A DNA stretch of 64,000 nucleotides, taken from positions 6,123,415-6,187,414 of the forward strand of contig SSBO01000007.1 of the NCBI GenBank assembly GCA_005281725.1, read 5' to 3'. Below, piece after piece: positions 45,806-59,807 of this stretch (position 1 is its first letter; each line of letters starts with the position of its first letter). A program made the position numbers and the translations under genes. This DNA is from Wuchereria bancrofti. Lineage: Eukaryota > Nematoda > Chromadorea > Rhabditida > Onchocercidae. The notes beneath the pieces are model-generated. The model was not told where the DNA came from, ran no database searches, and was given only the letters and a program-made list of their open reading frames with translations.

Positions 45806-48415
45806 CTGAAAAAAAAGAAAGAATTTCAGCAAAAAAAAATTATATTAATTTAATTAATTATTAGTTAAAATTATTTTCTTCTTTTTATTTTTTTTTCTAT
45901 CAATGAATAAAATTTTTTATACAAAATAAATTTTTTTTTTTTTTAAATTTGCATTATATTTTAATACTTTTCATGTTTTTTTTTGAACAAAATTTTTTTT
46001 TTTTTCTGAATGATTGACAAAAAAAAAAGTGCCAAATTGTTTTATTTGTTAAACTGTCAAAGTTAAAATTTGAAAATTTTTCCTTTTCTTTATTAATAAA
46101 TAAAAATTTAATTTTAACCTTTTTTTTAAATAAACAACAAACTTTTCATTTTTTTTTTTTTGAACGATTGACAAAAAAAAAACACACACACACAAAGTTG
46201 TTTTATTTGCCAAATTGTCAGAGCAAATTTAAAAATTCACGCAAAATTGTTTTATTTGCTAAATTGTCAAAGCTAATTTTTCCTTTCTTTTATTAATAAA
46301 TAAAAATTTAATTTTAACCTTTTTTTTAAATAAACAACAAACTTTTCATTTTTTTTTTTTTGAACGATTGACAAAAAAAAAACACACACACACAAAGTTG
46401 TTTTATTTGCCAAATTGTCAGAGCAAATTTAAAAATTCACGCAAAATTGTTTTATTTGCTAAATTGTCAAAGCTAATTTTTCCTTTCTTTATTAATAAAT
46501 AAAAATTTAACTTTAATTCCTTTTTTTTTTAAATAAATAACAAACTTTTCATGTTTTTTTTTTTGTTTGAATGATTGACAAAAGAAACATAAAATTGCTT
46601 TATTTGCTAAATTATCAAAGCAAATTTAAAAATTTTTCTTTTCTTTATTAATAAATAAAAATAAAAATTTAAATCTATTTATTTTTTTTAAATAAATAAA
46701 TAAATAAATAAATAATATAATTAATTATTACCGATGCAAAAACCCATTCATAAATGGTACGACAATGATTATGAATAATACCATCTGAGCCAATATCATT
46801 ACAATTATTTGACCATGCACCTGTTGAATAATATGCTTCAATAAAGCCCAAAATAATATACGATGGACAGGCCGTCATTGAGAACATAAAATCCTTTAAA
46901 AAAAAATTATGTTTTAATTTAAATTTTTTTTTTCAAAAAAAAAAAAAAAGAAGAAAATAAAAAGCAAAAAAAGTAAAATATTAAAAAAATAAAATATTGA
47001 AAAATAATATTTTACTTTGTAATAAAAAGAAGAAAATGACATGCATATATATGTATATATAATTACCTTTTTATAAAAAAAATAAAATATACGTATATAT
47101 AAAATAACACTTTTTTTTTTCTTTTTGAAACAACTTTTTAAAAGTTTAAAAATTAAAACAAAAAGAAAAAAGGAGCAGAAACAAAAATATTTTTATTCAT
47201 CAATTTCTTTTTTTTTCATCGTTTTGATTTCCTTATTTTTTGATTGATAACTAAAATATTTTATTTTTTATTTTTAATCAATGAATAAAAAAAAAAAGGA
47301 AAAATTGCACAAAATTTTTTAGCAATTTAAAAAGTTTACATTGACAAATATTAAAAGAAAAAAAAAGAATTTTACTAAAAATTTTACTTATTACAGTCAA
47401 TGAGTTAAGATAAAAATGAGCCAAGCAATATCAGTTTATATCAAGCAAAGTTAAATTCTAGATTAAGCTATCTAGGCTAAGCTAAGCAATGTTAGATTAA
47501 ACTACGATTAAAAAAATTTTTACTTTGTTTTTACAAAAGTAAAATTACAACTACTAAATCAAATTTTTAATAATTGCTATAAAATTTATCTAATTGTCTT
47601 TTTTTTTTTATTACAAAAATTATAATTTTTTAAAATTTATAATTAGCCAAGAAACTTACAGAAATTTTCCATGGCCAAAAATCGAGATGTGTTAGGTGTA
47701 GTTGGAAGAGAAAAACGATAAGAAAAATGAATGAAAAGCAAACAGCAATGCCAGCAAATATAATTAAAAATGTTTGGCCAAAAAGAATTCCTTTAAATGG
47801 CCCTGGGCCATATACTGATACAATTGATGATACAATTAATAAGCCTATGATCTGTAAAAAATGCTAATATTCATTTAAAATTTTCATTTTATTGCAATTA
47901 AAATTTATTTTGTATTATTTTGATAAGTGTATTTAATCTTAAATAAAAAAAAAATTGACAAAATTCAAAAAAAAAAGTTTTAATATAAGAAAAAGAAAAA
48001 GATTTGCTATAATTTTATATAAGGGTATTTAATTTTAAAGAACTAAAATTTGAAACAATTATTGTAATTAAGATTTATTTGTTAAAATTTTATATGAGAA
48101 TAAATGATTTTAAAGAGAAATTTGAAACTTATTTGAATAATTTAAATTGTTTTTTTCTGTTCTTTCATCTATTTGTACAACAATTTATTAAAAAATAAAA
48201 AATAAAAAGTAAAAAGAAATAAAATAAAAATATACAATTTCAAGAATTCGTAAAATACCAGCCATTTGACAGCAATAATTTCCATTGAAATTACCACGAC
48301 CAAAGTAATATTCACGATTTTGTAAATTTTCATTATCTGTTTTAGCAATTGTTGGCGCTATTGTATCATCCATTGATTGCGCACGTGTATACATTTCGTG
48401 TCGTGTTGATGTCAT
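45734..48415 (-). CDS. Four-helix MARVEL-like membrane protein (whole gene, exons joined)
   Basis: Exon join on the minus strand: 48415-48236, 47851-47660, 46893-46732, 45805-45734. All junctions are phase 0 with normal gt-ag sites, giving 201 residues. The first ~50 residues are polar (likely cytoplasmic). Four hydrophobic segments lie at about 57-74, 88-109, 126-146 and 174-196, and the tail is very short. Cys155 and Cys168 fall in the loop between helices 3 and 4, which would be extracellular or luminal if both termini are cytoplasmic. This size and layout fit MARVEL-domain proteins (CKLF/CMTM, MAL, synaptogyrin type), which work in membrane apposition and vesicle traffic; the assignment rests on architecture, not on a named signature. 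It converges on unc-13 with about 4.3 kb between stop codons. Confidence 0.85.
45960..46680 (+). repeat. ~200-bp tandem repeat in the last intron of the MARVEL-like gene
   Basis: GAACGATTGACAAAAAAAAA with a CACACACACA run occurs at 46162 and 46362, nearly identical over 200 bp. Diverged copies flank both sides (about 46010 and 46565). Confidence 0.88.
46732..46893 (-). CDS. MARVEL-like protein exon 3
   Basis: 162 nt, acceptor tttaaag, donor gtaata. It encodes residues 125-178: helix 3, the Cys-containing loop and the start of helix 4. Reading past the donor gives only low-complexity IYLFIYLF sequence, so the donor is preferred. Confidence 0.83.
47660..47851 (-). CDS. MARVEL-like protein exon 2
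   Basis: 192 nt, acceptor tttacag, donor gtaagt. It encodes residues 61-124, holding most of helix 1, the YGPGPFKG loop and helix 2, and ends HLDFWPWKIS. Confidence 0.85.
48236..48415 (-). CDS. MARVEL-like protein exon 1
   Basis: Encodes residues 1-60 (MTSTRHEMYTRAQ onward to GILRILEI) and ends at a gtatat donor. The start is ATG at 48415-48413. A poly-T tract with AG ends seven bases upstream of it, which suits a trans-splice acceptor. Confidence 0.85.
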
Positions 48416-48435
48416 AGTTGCTCTAAAAAAAAAAA
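48416..48435 (-). promoter_or_regulatory. Candidate trans-splice acceptor of the MARVEL-like gene
   Basis: On the minus strand a poly-T tract ends in AG at 48424-48423, and seven bases later the ATG begins. No upstream coding exon was found, so spliced-leader addition is the simplest reading. Confidence 0.5.
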
Positions 48436-49239
48436 AAAAAATTTGCAAATAAAAATTTTAAAATAAAGAAATGTACAATAGTTGCTAAAAAAAATTACAA
48501 ATTAAACTTTTAAAACAAAAAAAAAAATGTACAATAGTTACTTGAAGGAAACTATAAATTAAAATTATAAAATAAAAAAATGTAGAATAATTGCTAAAAA
48601 AAAATTAAAATTTTAAACCAGCAACGGTTCAGCCGTATTATGTATAGAATTATCGAAATTAGAGAAAACTTGAATCTTAACTAACTCGTTAAATCATGCA
48701 AATGAATTATTTTTAAAAGTTAATAATTGATAATTATTAAAAAAGAAAAAGATTGAAAAAGTATAAATATGTTATAACATTTAATAAATATAACAAATAT
48801 TTAAATTAACGAACTTTTTTTTTTTAAATTTTAAGCATTTGCATTTTAAGTGATAAAAAAATGTACAAAAATACAATATATTTTTATAAAATTTGCAATG
48901 TAATTAAGCCTTAAAAATATTTAAAATATGAAATTTAAGCAAAATTTAGAGAATAATTGAAAAAGGAAATATTAGAACGATTATTTGAGATTGGAAAAGT
49001 AAATAAGGAATGAATGATAGATTACAACGCTATGCTATAAATAATGTTTCGTTATTAAATGATAAATGGAAATTGTAAAAGTAATGAGTGTAATAAATCT
49101 AAATATAACAATAATACTGAAATTTAATATTAGTATAAATTTCAAAATTGCAATTTGAAATCTTTAAAATTTTGGTAAACATTATATTTCAATCAAAATA
49201 TTACAACTATTCCTTCCTTTTCCATGAAATTCTACCCTT

Positions 49240-49240
49240 T

Positions 49241-49324
<84 letters not shown>

Positions 49325-49445
49325 GTAATAATAATAATAGTAATAATAATAATAATAGTAATAATAATAATAGTAATAATAATAGTAATAATAATAATAG
49401 TAATAATAATAATAATAATGATAATAATAATAATAAATAATAATT
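49240..49445 (+). repeat. (AAT)n microsatellite
   Basis: About 200 bases of AAT triplets, pure at first and then with regular AGT interruptions. It encodes only poly-Ile or poly-Tyr in chance frames. Confidence 0.97.
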
Positions 49446-49542
49446 AACAACAACAATAATAATAATAAATAATGGAATAATTAATTTGTTTCATCTTTTA
49501 ATATCAAAAGAATCAAAATAGATTTTTTAATTCTTTTAAAAG

Positions 49543-49547
<5 letters not shown>

Positions 49548-49589
<42 letters not shown>

Positions 49590-49625
49590 GGAGAGGGAGA
49601 GAGAGAAAATGAGATAGAGAGAGGA
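49548..49625 (+). repeat. (TA)n-(GA)n compound microsatellite
   Basis: About 26 bases of TA repeat run directly into GA repeats. Confidence 0.9.
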
Positions 49626-51065
49626 GCAATAATTTATAAAATAAAAGATTGGCTTGAAAAATTATGGATAAAATTAGGGTTTCGTAGCAATTTGAAAGCT
49701 TCCCAAGAAATTGCTATGGATTTCATTTTTCATTTTCCTTTTTCTTTTTCAATAAGAAAGAAATAGCATAAAATACAATTATTGGCTAATATATTTGCAA
49801 AAAATAAAAAATTAAAAGTAAAAGTAAGCTGTGAAAGTATTTCTGCTTATTAATAATAAATACTTCATACTCACTAAGAAATTGAGTTTTTTGATGAAAT
49901 TTTAACAGCCTCGGAAAATAAGTAATTTCAATTCGGATTTTTTCTTTCTTTTTTTTTTTTTATTTCAAAAAATTCAGTGTGCTAAAGATGAAAGAACAAA
50001 AGAAACGTATGAGAAAAAAAAACTTTTTTTTTCTGGAAATTCGAAAAAAACCTTTTTTGGAAATATTCGACATAATTGAAATAATAGTCTTGTTGTGAAA
50101 TGAATGATTAGATAAACTATTGATTGAATTTGTTGATAATTAAATTAATCATATGGCTTGATTAATTGATCTTTGTACGAGAACATTTGAGAAATTTGTA
50201 CGATTTGAGAAATATCAATTCTTTAAAACAATAAAAATAAAAATAATTTATTAATTTTTCACATCACCAATTTCTTACAGTTTATAGCTTTTTTTTTTAA
50301 TTCTTGAATTCAATTTAAGATGTAGTGATTTTATTAATGAAAGTTTTCCATTAGTTATCAAAATTTTATCTAATAAAATTGAAATTTATAAAATTTCCAT
50401 TGAAAACTAAATTCTTTTAAAAAAAAAATTTAGTAAATTAGAAAAAAATTTTTACACAAAACGTTCAATATCATACACTTCATTTCTCCATATTTTCCTT
50501 TCCTTTTTTTTTGCTTTGTAACAATAAAAAATGAAATTATAGAAAAATAAAAAAAATTTTATATCTGAAAATTAAAATTTAGAATTGCAAAATAAATAAA
50601 ATGAAATGAAATGAAATATGTGAGCAAAATTACTCCAATCTTCAACAACATTACCAAATTGAAAATATATAGAGGGGAAAAAAGAAAACAAAAACAAAAA
50701 ATTGACTTTTAAAAATTGATAAATATTACATGAAGAATTAAAATATACGGTTAGACAAATATTTTCTTGTTTTTTTTTTTTTTTAAATCAATAAATCATT
50801 GAAATAAATAAATAAAATATTTCATAACATGCAGATAAACAAACATTTTTCGATCTTTTTTTTTTTTTTTGAAATTAATAAATCATTGAAATGAAAAAAA
50901 AAAAAAAAGTTTCAAAAAATGCAAAAAAACTATTACGTCAACATTTACAAATGTTCTAAAATATATGTTAGGCGCAGTTAGCATTTTTACAACTAACTAT
51001 TGAAATCTGAGAACTACTTCTGAAATGCGAAAACATTTCAAATAAACGATTTAATAGCATTTGAT

Positions 51066-51160
51066 GGGTTTGTATGTATGTATGTATGTATGTATGTGTG
51101 TATGTATGTATGTACATATGTGTGTATGTATGTATGTGTGTTTGTATGTGTGTGTATGTT
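51066..51160 (+). repeat. (TGTA)n tetranucleotide repeat
   Basis: TGTATGTATGTATG with a few variant units, in an otherwise less AT-rich patch (50960-51300) where no credible gene was found. Confidence 0.9.
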
Positions 51161-51369
51161 GGGCGCTTTATGTACAGTTTTCTTCGTTGACGAAGCGGTC
51201 GATGCACCCTTTCAATTCATCGATAAATAATACAAATGTGTGTATTATATGTTCTTGTCATTCCATCAACTGTCACATTCATTCATTTATTGTCTTAGCG
51301 CAAATTTTTTCCTTCTTTTTTTTTTTTTTTTTTTTTTAAACCATAAATATGTTATGCATTTCAGGAATA

Positions 51370-51790
51370 CAAATCCGGATTCAAATTAAATTCCAATGGA
51401 AATTCGGATTCAAATTAAATTCGAATAGAAATCGGGATTAAAATTAAATTGGAATGGAGATCTGGATTCAAATTAAATTCGAATGGAAATCCGGACCCAA
51501 ATTAAATTGGAATGGAAACCGGATTGAAATTAAATTGGTATGGGAACCGGATTCAAATTAAATTCGAATGGAAATTCGGACTCAAACTAAATTCCAATGG
51601 AAATTCGGACTCAAATTAAATTGGAATGGAAACCGGATTCAAATTAAATTCGAATGGAAATCCGGATTCAAATTAAATTCGAATAGAAATCCGGATTCAA
51701 ATTGGATTCAAATATAAGTACGGATTCGATCTGAATAGAAATATGGATTCAGATTGAAGTTGAATGGAAATCCGGATTCAAACTGAGTTT
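51370..51790 (+). repeat. 29-bp minisatellite
   Basis: About fourteen imperfect copies of a unit with GGATTCAAATTAAATTCGAA and TGGAAATCC. CCGGATT and CGGATT variants alternate. Confidence 0.9.
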
Positions 51791-51799
51791 TCCATATAT

Positions 51800-54700
51800 C
51801 ATTGCAATTATCGCTCGTCAGAAATAAAAAAAGGAAAAAAAAGAAAAAGAAAATTTTAAAAAATCGATCAAATAATATTTATTGAGGATGGATTTTTTTT
51901 TTCCTTTTTAACTTAATAATTAATAATTTTAACTTAATAACTTAATGAAAATACAGAAATTGTGCGGTAAAGTAACGAATGATATTTTCAAAATTTTTAA
52001 TGAATTTCGAAATTTTTCAATTTTATTATTTGTTTTAATCCATTGAAAAAAAATAAATAAATAAAAATTATTATAAGGTAAAACTGTTTGTTAATTAGCA
52101 TTAAATAATAAATAACAAAAAAGAAAAAATAAATATAAAAAAAGTATGTAATTCAATTTACACGTCCGTAACGTGTGATACCACTGAGTAATCGCATGCA
52201 CATCGACTGATGAAAACGTTTTATAATAAAGGTAAGGAAGGAGAGAGGGAGAGAGAGAGAGAGAGAAGGAGAAAAAAGTATGATAATATTTAAAAATCAT
52301 TTTATGAAATATATGATCAGTTAAAATTTGCTATCAATAAAATAAAAAAAAAAAACTATTTTTAAAAATCAATTAAAAAAAATGGCAATACTGAAAAGTA
52401 AAAGAAATTTTATGCGGCAATTGTTATTTAATTAAAAGCTTCGAGAAATTTAAAATTTCTAACAAGCTAAGTTCTCTTTAGTTTGATTAATTTTCGATTA
52501 AACTAAAAAAAAAATGGTAAAAACACAAAAAAGAAGAAAAAAAATTTTTTTCCCTTCTAAATTAATAAGTACTTTGCTAACAAATTTTGCACTTTTTTTC
52601 TGAAGAAAGAGAGAATTTTCTAATTAAATTGAGCAATTCTCTAACATTTAATTATTCTATGACTGTAAACAACTGATTTCTGATTTATCAATTTATCAAA
52701 AAAAAAAAAAACGAAAAAACAAATTTATGCAAATAAATTTATGCTATACCAAGTCTATTGACTGAATGTAATTAATAATAAAATTGGAATAGAATATATA
52801 TACATATACAATTAATAGAATATAATTAATAGATTTAATTTGAATTAACTTCAATTGGTATAATCGAATTTTAATTGATTAATCCATTACAATTTTCATA
52901 TTAGAAAAGCACATTTGTCTGCGACAACATTCATACAAATTGTAAATATTTACAAATTCATACAAACTTATTATGGAAAATAATTATTGGATGAAAATTA
53001 AGAAATGATAAGATGCTAAAGGAAGTAGAAGTATTATAAATTCTCAAATTTATTTAAATTACAACTATAGTTTCATTTAAAAATGGCTTTTATTCATAAA
53101 TAATTCAACGATAATAAAAATTCAGTTTAGATTTTAAATTTATTTTAATTTTGCATTAGCTAAAATTATTCAAAGTCCAGTTTATTTGAACAAGGAAAGA
53201 AAAAGTTGAATTTTTATTATAAGTTGATTTTATAAAACATTGAATGATTAAAATTATTACATCAAACATTTTAAATTGTCTATCATATTGCCTATTTACA
53301 TAAACTAATAAACAAATAAACAAATTATTTACGCTAATAATGAATAAACAATTTATAAACATATAAACAAATAAATAAATTCTTTTTTTACATATGTAAC
53401 ACTCACGCCAATAACGAATTATTTGTATAAAAACAATCAAAACAAATAAGTGATAAATTAAAATGATAACGAGAAATTCAGTGATAAATTGATAAGGAAA
53501 TAAAAGAAATGAATCCTATGCATGATCATTTAAATTAGTTTTATTTAATTAAACAGGTAAGACATAACAGGTTTTTATAACAGACATCCACACATACACA
53601 CAAACAAACACACACATACATACACACACAGACACATACACAGACATACACAAATATCCATTATTCATCATTGTATTTATTAAATTGTGAAAAATGCGCC
53701 ACGCCATTTCATGTTATTATTGTCAAATATTCCTTTCATTAATAATTAGGAATGATTGAATAAATATGAATCAGATATTTGGTAATTAGAAATGTAAAAT
53801 TATTTACCGAGAATATTTTAGGAATTTTAAAATTCTCACAAATAATATTAGCATGAATTTTTGAAATAAATTAGCTTCAAAAAAAAAAGAAAAGAAAAAA
53901 CACTATGTATTACTCGTTAATTTTATGGAAATTATTTATTTATCATTTTTTCTAGCAAACAATTCTAATTAACTTGGTCTATTTTCATCATTTATAATTT
54001 ATTTAAAAAATTTTTAATTTATGCTAGCAAAATTAAAAATGAGAAGATGAAGAAATTATTTATTTATCGTGTTCATAAATCTTTGCAAATCTTTTATCTT
54101 TTTTTTTTTATTTTTTGTTTTTCTGATTTTAAATTGCTTCTTAAAATGTTTTCTATTCTATAATCAATTCTTCTGCTCTTGATAAATCATTAATTTACCA
54201 CAAAAATTCAGGGGAAAAAAAAGAGCAAAAAAAAAAAGACAAATTAAACTGAAAGTTAGAAGTCGATTAAAAGTTTGCAGAAATTTTCAAATCTAATAGA
54301 TATAATTTAAACGAAATGAAATATCTAATCTAACAAATTCACATTTCTAAAAGGAAAATAATTATCAAATAAATTAAAATATCGCATTATTTTCCTATTC
54401 AAATTATTATTATGTGGAAGTTAAAAGAAAAAAAAAATAAATAAAACTAAAAGAGTTAAATGAATAAATGCTTTAAAAAGTAAATGCAAAAAAAAAAGGA
54501 AGGAAATCGACAATTGAAAATAATAAGTGCTATTTCAAAATAAATGCTATCCATTTCTCACATTTTTCTTTCAGAATTTGCTTTCAAAAATTTTTATTCA
54601 TTAGATTTCTATCCAATGAAAATATTATTTTGTCAAAAATTGATTTCTTCATTACTTACATTAATATTTAAGGTATATTTTAATTGATTTTTAAATGGTA

Positions 54701-56100
54701 CATAATAAAATGAACAAAATAAATAGCATAAATGTGACTTTTACAAAATTTTATTTTAACTTTTCTTTTAATGAGTAAATTTTAAGCTGTAATTTGAGAT
54801 AATTTTTAACTAATATTTAAATGATGTATTGTAAAGATTAATAATTTATTTATCAATTAACAGGAATTATTTGAAAATTCTCTATGTATTTTTAAATAAA
54901 TTGATAATGATTTAAAATATTAATGAATAATATTTGCACTTATTTCACGTATTAATTAAACACTACGAATTAATGACTAAACGAGTGATATTTATTTTAT
55001 TATAATTTGTAATTTTCTTTTTCTTTTTTTAAATTATTGTTATTCAGAAATGAATTAATTACGAAAATTTAGCTCCGAGAAAAAAAGAAACATATAATTT
55101 GCAATGAGATAAAATACAAAGTTTTGGAAATCGAATTAATAGAAGAGATGACCTTTGACATGAATTGATTTTTTTTTCTTTTCATTTAAAATAAGATTGA
55201 TAACAAGAATGTTTGTCTATTCAATAAATGCCTAAATTTCTCGTTAATTAGGATTACATTTAAAAAAAAAAAAAAAAAAAAAAGAAAAAAATATAAATGA
55301 AATAATTCAAGCAAAAGATGCATTAGTTTTAATAAACAAGCATAGATTTCATTATTATTAGTAGTAAAATGCATTAGTGTTATTAATAAATAAGTATAAA
55401 TTTGATTAATATCATTAATAAAATATGCTATTATTAATAAAAATTTAATAAATAAGTATAAATTTCATCACAATTACTAATAAAATGTATTACTATTATT
55501 AATAAAAATTAATAAGTGTAAATTTCATTACTATCATTAATAAAAATTTAATAAATAAATATAGATTTGATTACTATTATTAAAAAAATATATTACCATT
55601 ATTAATAAAAATTAATAAGTAAATATAAATTTTATTACCCTTATTAATGAAATAAAATTAGTATTATTCTTTTCCATTGAATAAAATCATTCATTTTTAA
55701 TTCTTAGCAAATTGAATTTCAAAAAAAACTAAAATTTTTGAAAATTAAAATTTTTAAAAAATAATTTTTACTTCAAACAAATAAAAAATATAAATACATT
55801 ATAATCAATTAAAGTTATGCAACACCGTTTCAGGTAAACAATAATTTTCATAATAGTCACAGTCCAATGTACCACGTTGTATGTGTGAAATTTCGATAAT
55901 GTTCTTTGATATCTCTTTAGTATTCGATGACGTAGCAATCGAACCGTTGAAATTATTACAGTTCGTTTTTATTATTACTTTCTTTTATTTTTCCACGTTT
56001 TCTTTTTGGTCTAATAAGATTAGTTACGTGTACTTCAATATTTTACGTGTAAATTAATACGTGTAGAATAATTAATATTTTATTAATTGAGCACATATGA
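51800..56100. other. Intergenic DNA, nothing recognised
   Basis: AT-rich with a GA tract at 52239-52268, an ACACA/CATACA tract at 53585-53650 and ATTAATAAAA-type repeats at 55380-55650. A slightly richer patch at 55815-56040 holds ATGACGTAGC and several ACGTG words. No gene was seen. Confidence 0.5.
53585..53652 (+). repeat. (CA)n-rich tract
   Basis: ACATACACACAAACAAACAC and related CA/CATA repeats. Confidence 0.85.
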
Positions 56101-59100
56101 CGAATTTAATGTTAAAATATTGATTGTAAAATTTCTTTGTTTGTTCTTTTTTTCAGTAAAATAAATTTGAAAACTAACCATAATTTTGATAAATTAAATG
56201 AAATTAAGTATTTATATAATAGTCGAGTTTTATCTTAGTTATAACATATGTTAGATTCATGAATATTTTAATAATGATAGTAATTTGACTTTTTTTTTTG
56301 TTATCTAATTCATTTAAAATTTTTGTTTTTAAATTATGAATGATTTCTTGTTATAGAACATAGGAATTACTCGTTTTTTCGTCTTTATATCATTCAAGTT
56401 TTCACACTTCTTCAAATTGCAAAAAATTTTGATGCTGGAAATTGGTACATGTTGATATTTGCCAGTAATTATTATTATTATTATTTGAGGGCAAATATAT
56501 TATCTTTTTTTTTTTTTAATGTTACTTGTCAATATGAATTAGCCTTCTTTTCAAAATTCTACTAATTTTAGTGTAGAAAAGATATATCACAGTGCAGTTT
56601 TAAAATATGATTGTCTTATCACAATTAACCACTAATATGGAATTGTTTTTATTTTTTTTTTCTAAATAATGATCATTAATGAGTTTGGGAAAAAACGAGT
56701 TCAAATGATTTTCCAGGAATCTATGCGTAACATATTGCCCGTTGCCTTTGGCAAAAAAAAAAAAAATGATTTACTACTAGTGTTGCTTTCCTCAAGTTTT
56801 TTTTTTCATTATGATGTGTTTCCCTCGATAAATGATAAAATTAGTGGTTAGTTTATCAATTGAAAGCATTTCAGTTAAATCCTATAAATATTATTTATTG
56901 TCATTCTTCATCAAATTTCTAATTTCACTGACCCTCAATAGGCTAATTACACTATTTTTTCACATCGTACATCTGTTGAGTTTTCTTTTTTTTCTTTTTT
57001 TTTTTTTAGAAACTTTACGCTGTTTGATATTTTTACTTCTGAAACCCATAAAAGATTTCTGAAGTTCAGATGAATTCTTTTGTGGCGAAATAAATCAACA
57101 GTAAAACAAGTAAGAGAAAGTTCATATGCTAAGCAGCTGTTTCCTTTAGTTTCTCATTTACTAGATTTAAACTATAAAAAAAAAAAGAAAAAAAAAGGAA
57201 AAACTGGTACCATTAATTTCTTTTACCATCGCTTTCATCAAATTTACTTGATTGAAAAAATTGCTGCTTTCGCTTAGATGAAAGAATTGGAATATATGTT
57301 AAACTCATATAACATTTGTCTAATATTTTCTTGTAAAATTTCCACTGATTCCTGCAATTGTTCATATTTTCCTGTATTTCAAACATTTCTCATCCATAAA
57401 TTGATCGATAATCGATAATACTAATAGTTTTTAGCAATATTTGATTCAAACTATTCATGATGTATTTATGCTAATTTATATGACTCATTATACTTACATA
57501 TCTATGAGTCATTATAGTAATGATATAAATTTTACGGTTTTTTTTTTTTTTTTTTGTTATGCTTTAGCAGTAATTTTGCATTGTTCAGTGTTCGACGTTC
57601 TCTCTTCAATTCTTTAAGTTTCATTTTTGAAGTCATTTGGGAATATAAAAAGATAACAAAGGCAAAAAGCGAAGAGTGTAGCGATGTGCTAACTGAAGTG
57701 GTTGTATCATCATCTTAGCTCGTCTAGTTTTTCCTTTCTTTTTTGTTAAGATTTTTTTTTTTTCATCGAAAAATTTTTCAGCAATTTTTTAAAATTTTCT
57801 TTTACCAAAGTAAATTATTATTTTATGCTTCTATTATCTTATTAATTCTCCATTTTTTTTTTTCTTTTTTTAATTTGAACAATAATTACAAAAGTAATAT
57901 ACATTCATGATTTATAAATTGTTTTCATTTTGGTCTTAACTTTACCATTTGATATATTATAAGTTAAAAATAAATTTACTAAACTACATATTTGAGTATT
58001 TGTTATATTAGATAGATATTTATTCATACATTTCGATTACCATAATTGCAAATTGTCTAATCTATAATGGTTATTGCTATTATTCAGCCAACAATTTTCC
58101 TTGAATATTTTGGAAAGGTCATCCCATAGTGAATGACCATAGATAGATAGTCTAATTGATGAACATAATAAGAACATCTTTTATTCTGGGTATATTTGTA
58201 TATTGTGGATGACATCAACATTGAAAAAATTTTTAGTATCATGGGATTTGCTCACTATCAATTTATCTCAAATATTATATTTAAAAGGAAATTCTATGCA
58301 TTTTATGTTTTGTAAAAGTTTTTTCGTCAAAAAAATATTCATTTATGTATGTATGTTTCTGGAATTTTTGTTTTCTTTTTTTTTTTTTTACATCATATGA
58401 TAAAAGTTGAATTCAGGTGATCTCTGAGACAAATGAAAGAAAAAGAAAACGGAAAAAAAAAGAAGTTGAAAAATGATTTAAGAAATTTTTTGATCAATTC
58501 AATGATCTTTCATTATTGTGAGAATATCAATCATTTTAGCCTGATATGTAATATTGCTATGATAATATTTTGTCATTTTATATATTTATCATTTTTTTTT
58601 CTTAAAATGATTTTTGATGATGTTATTACATTTAATTGGAATGTTGTTGGAATTTTTAAAATTTAAAATATGGCTCCTTTTTTGGAAATGAAGTACTAAT
58701 TGTGTTTATTTTCTAATTAATTTATCACTTTTTTATGATTTTATGCTTTGATAACAGTATTTTCTTGTAAGGAATTTTGTGCTATGTTTAAGATAATATT
58801 CGACTTTTCTTATCATGATATCATGAACACTAGATAAGGCTCATAATCAGCACATGAAGTATGCTAACTTTCAGTCCAATTTTCTATTTTCTTATCACTA
58901 TGTTGCTAACTCATAAAGTTTGTAATATTTTGATTTAACATTTGTTTTTTTTTTAAATTGTTTTGAAGTAAAATTCCTATAGAATCACTCATATATCACA
59001 ATCATATGCTCTTCGTTCAATTTCTAGCAGTTTGAAAAATTCATTTTATATCTGGCGGAAATTGTCACATAGTTGGATTGATACCATATCATTTAGTGAT

Positions 59101-59720
59101 ATGCAATATTTCTTACTTTATTAATGTTTAGTGAAATGCAATATTACTTACTCTGTTTGAATGTTATAGAAAATTTCTTTTATGTTTTTTTATTTTTATT
59201 TTGTTTTATTTTACTACGAACTTTCTAAGACAATTGATATGAGCATAACCTAGCATCAACGATTTATTCTTTTATTTGAAATGGAACTATCCATCTAAGA
59301 TATTTTTAGTAAGAAATACAAATTACTTTTTTTTTCTTATGGAACTATGTAGATTTTCCATTATAAAAGATGTGAATTGTTTTTTTTTTTGTTGTAAGAT
59401 ACGAATCATTAACTGCATGTTAAGTAATATTATACATTCCAAATGTATTCAGCATGAAAAATACAAATTATTGAGTTTTTTTTTTTTTCTAATACTAATT
59501 CTTAATAATAAAATAAGCAAATTATTCAATTATTTCTTCTTTTTTACCAATTTTTGAATGTTGGTGGTATGTTATTATTTATGTTATATTTTCTTTTTGC
59601 AAATTTTTAAGTGTTAACACGATATTATCATATGATATAGTTAAATTTTGAATTTTTTTTTTTTGATGATATATTTAATTAATGTTGCTGTTGATTTCAT
59701 TGATAATGCTCAAAGAAAAT
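56100..59720. other. Intergenic DNA with weak open segments
   Basis: Base composition becomes less repetitive from about 56100. Open stretches near 56669-56760, 57080-57275 and 57557-57718 have somewhat mixed codons, but none shows a recognisable protein or a consistent exon chain. Confidence 0.35.
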
Positions 59721-59807
59721 TTTAGATATCAGAATTTATCAATCATCCTTCAACAGTAACTGCAATAGCAATTTATTACAAGCTACACCTTACAGATGAG
59801 GTAAAAA

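Larger units (their letters stand above)
48436..51060. other. Intergenic DNA upstream of the MARVEL-like gene
   Basis: Apart from the microsatellites, AT-rich sequence with no recognisable exon or RNA gene. Promoter elements cannot be identified by eye. Confidence 0.5.

Noticed and set aside
49148..49456. Poly-isoleucine and poly-tyrosine frames
   Set aside because: Translation of the AAT microsatellite.
50968..51339. Frames over the TGTA repeat on both strands
   Set aside because: Driven by the tetranucleotide repeat; no conserved residues or splice logic.
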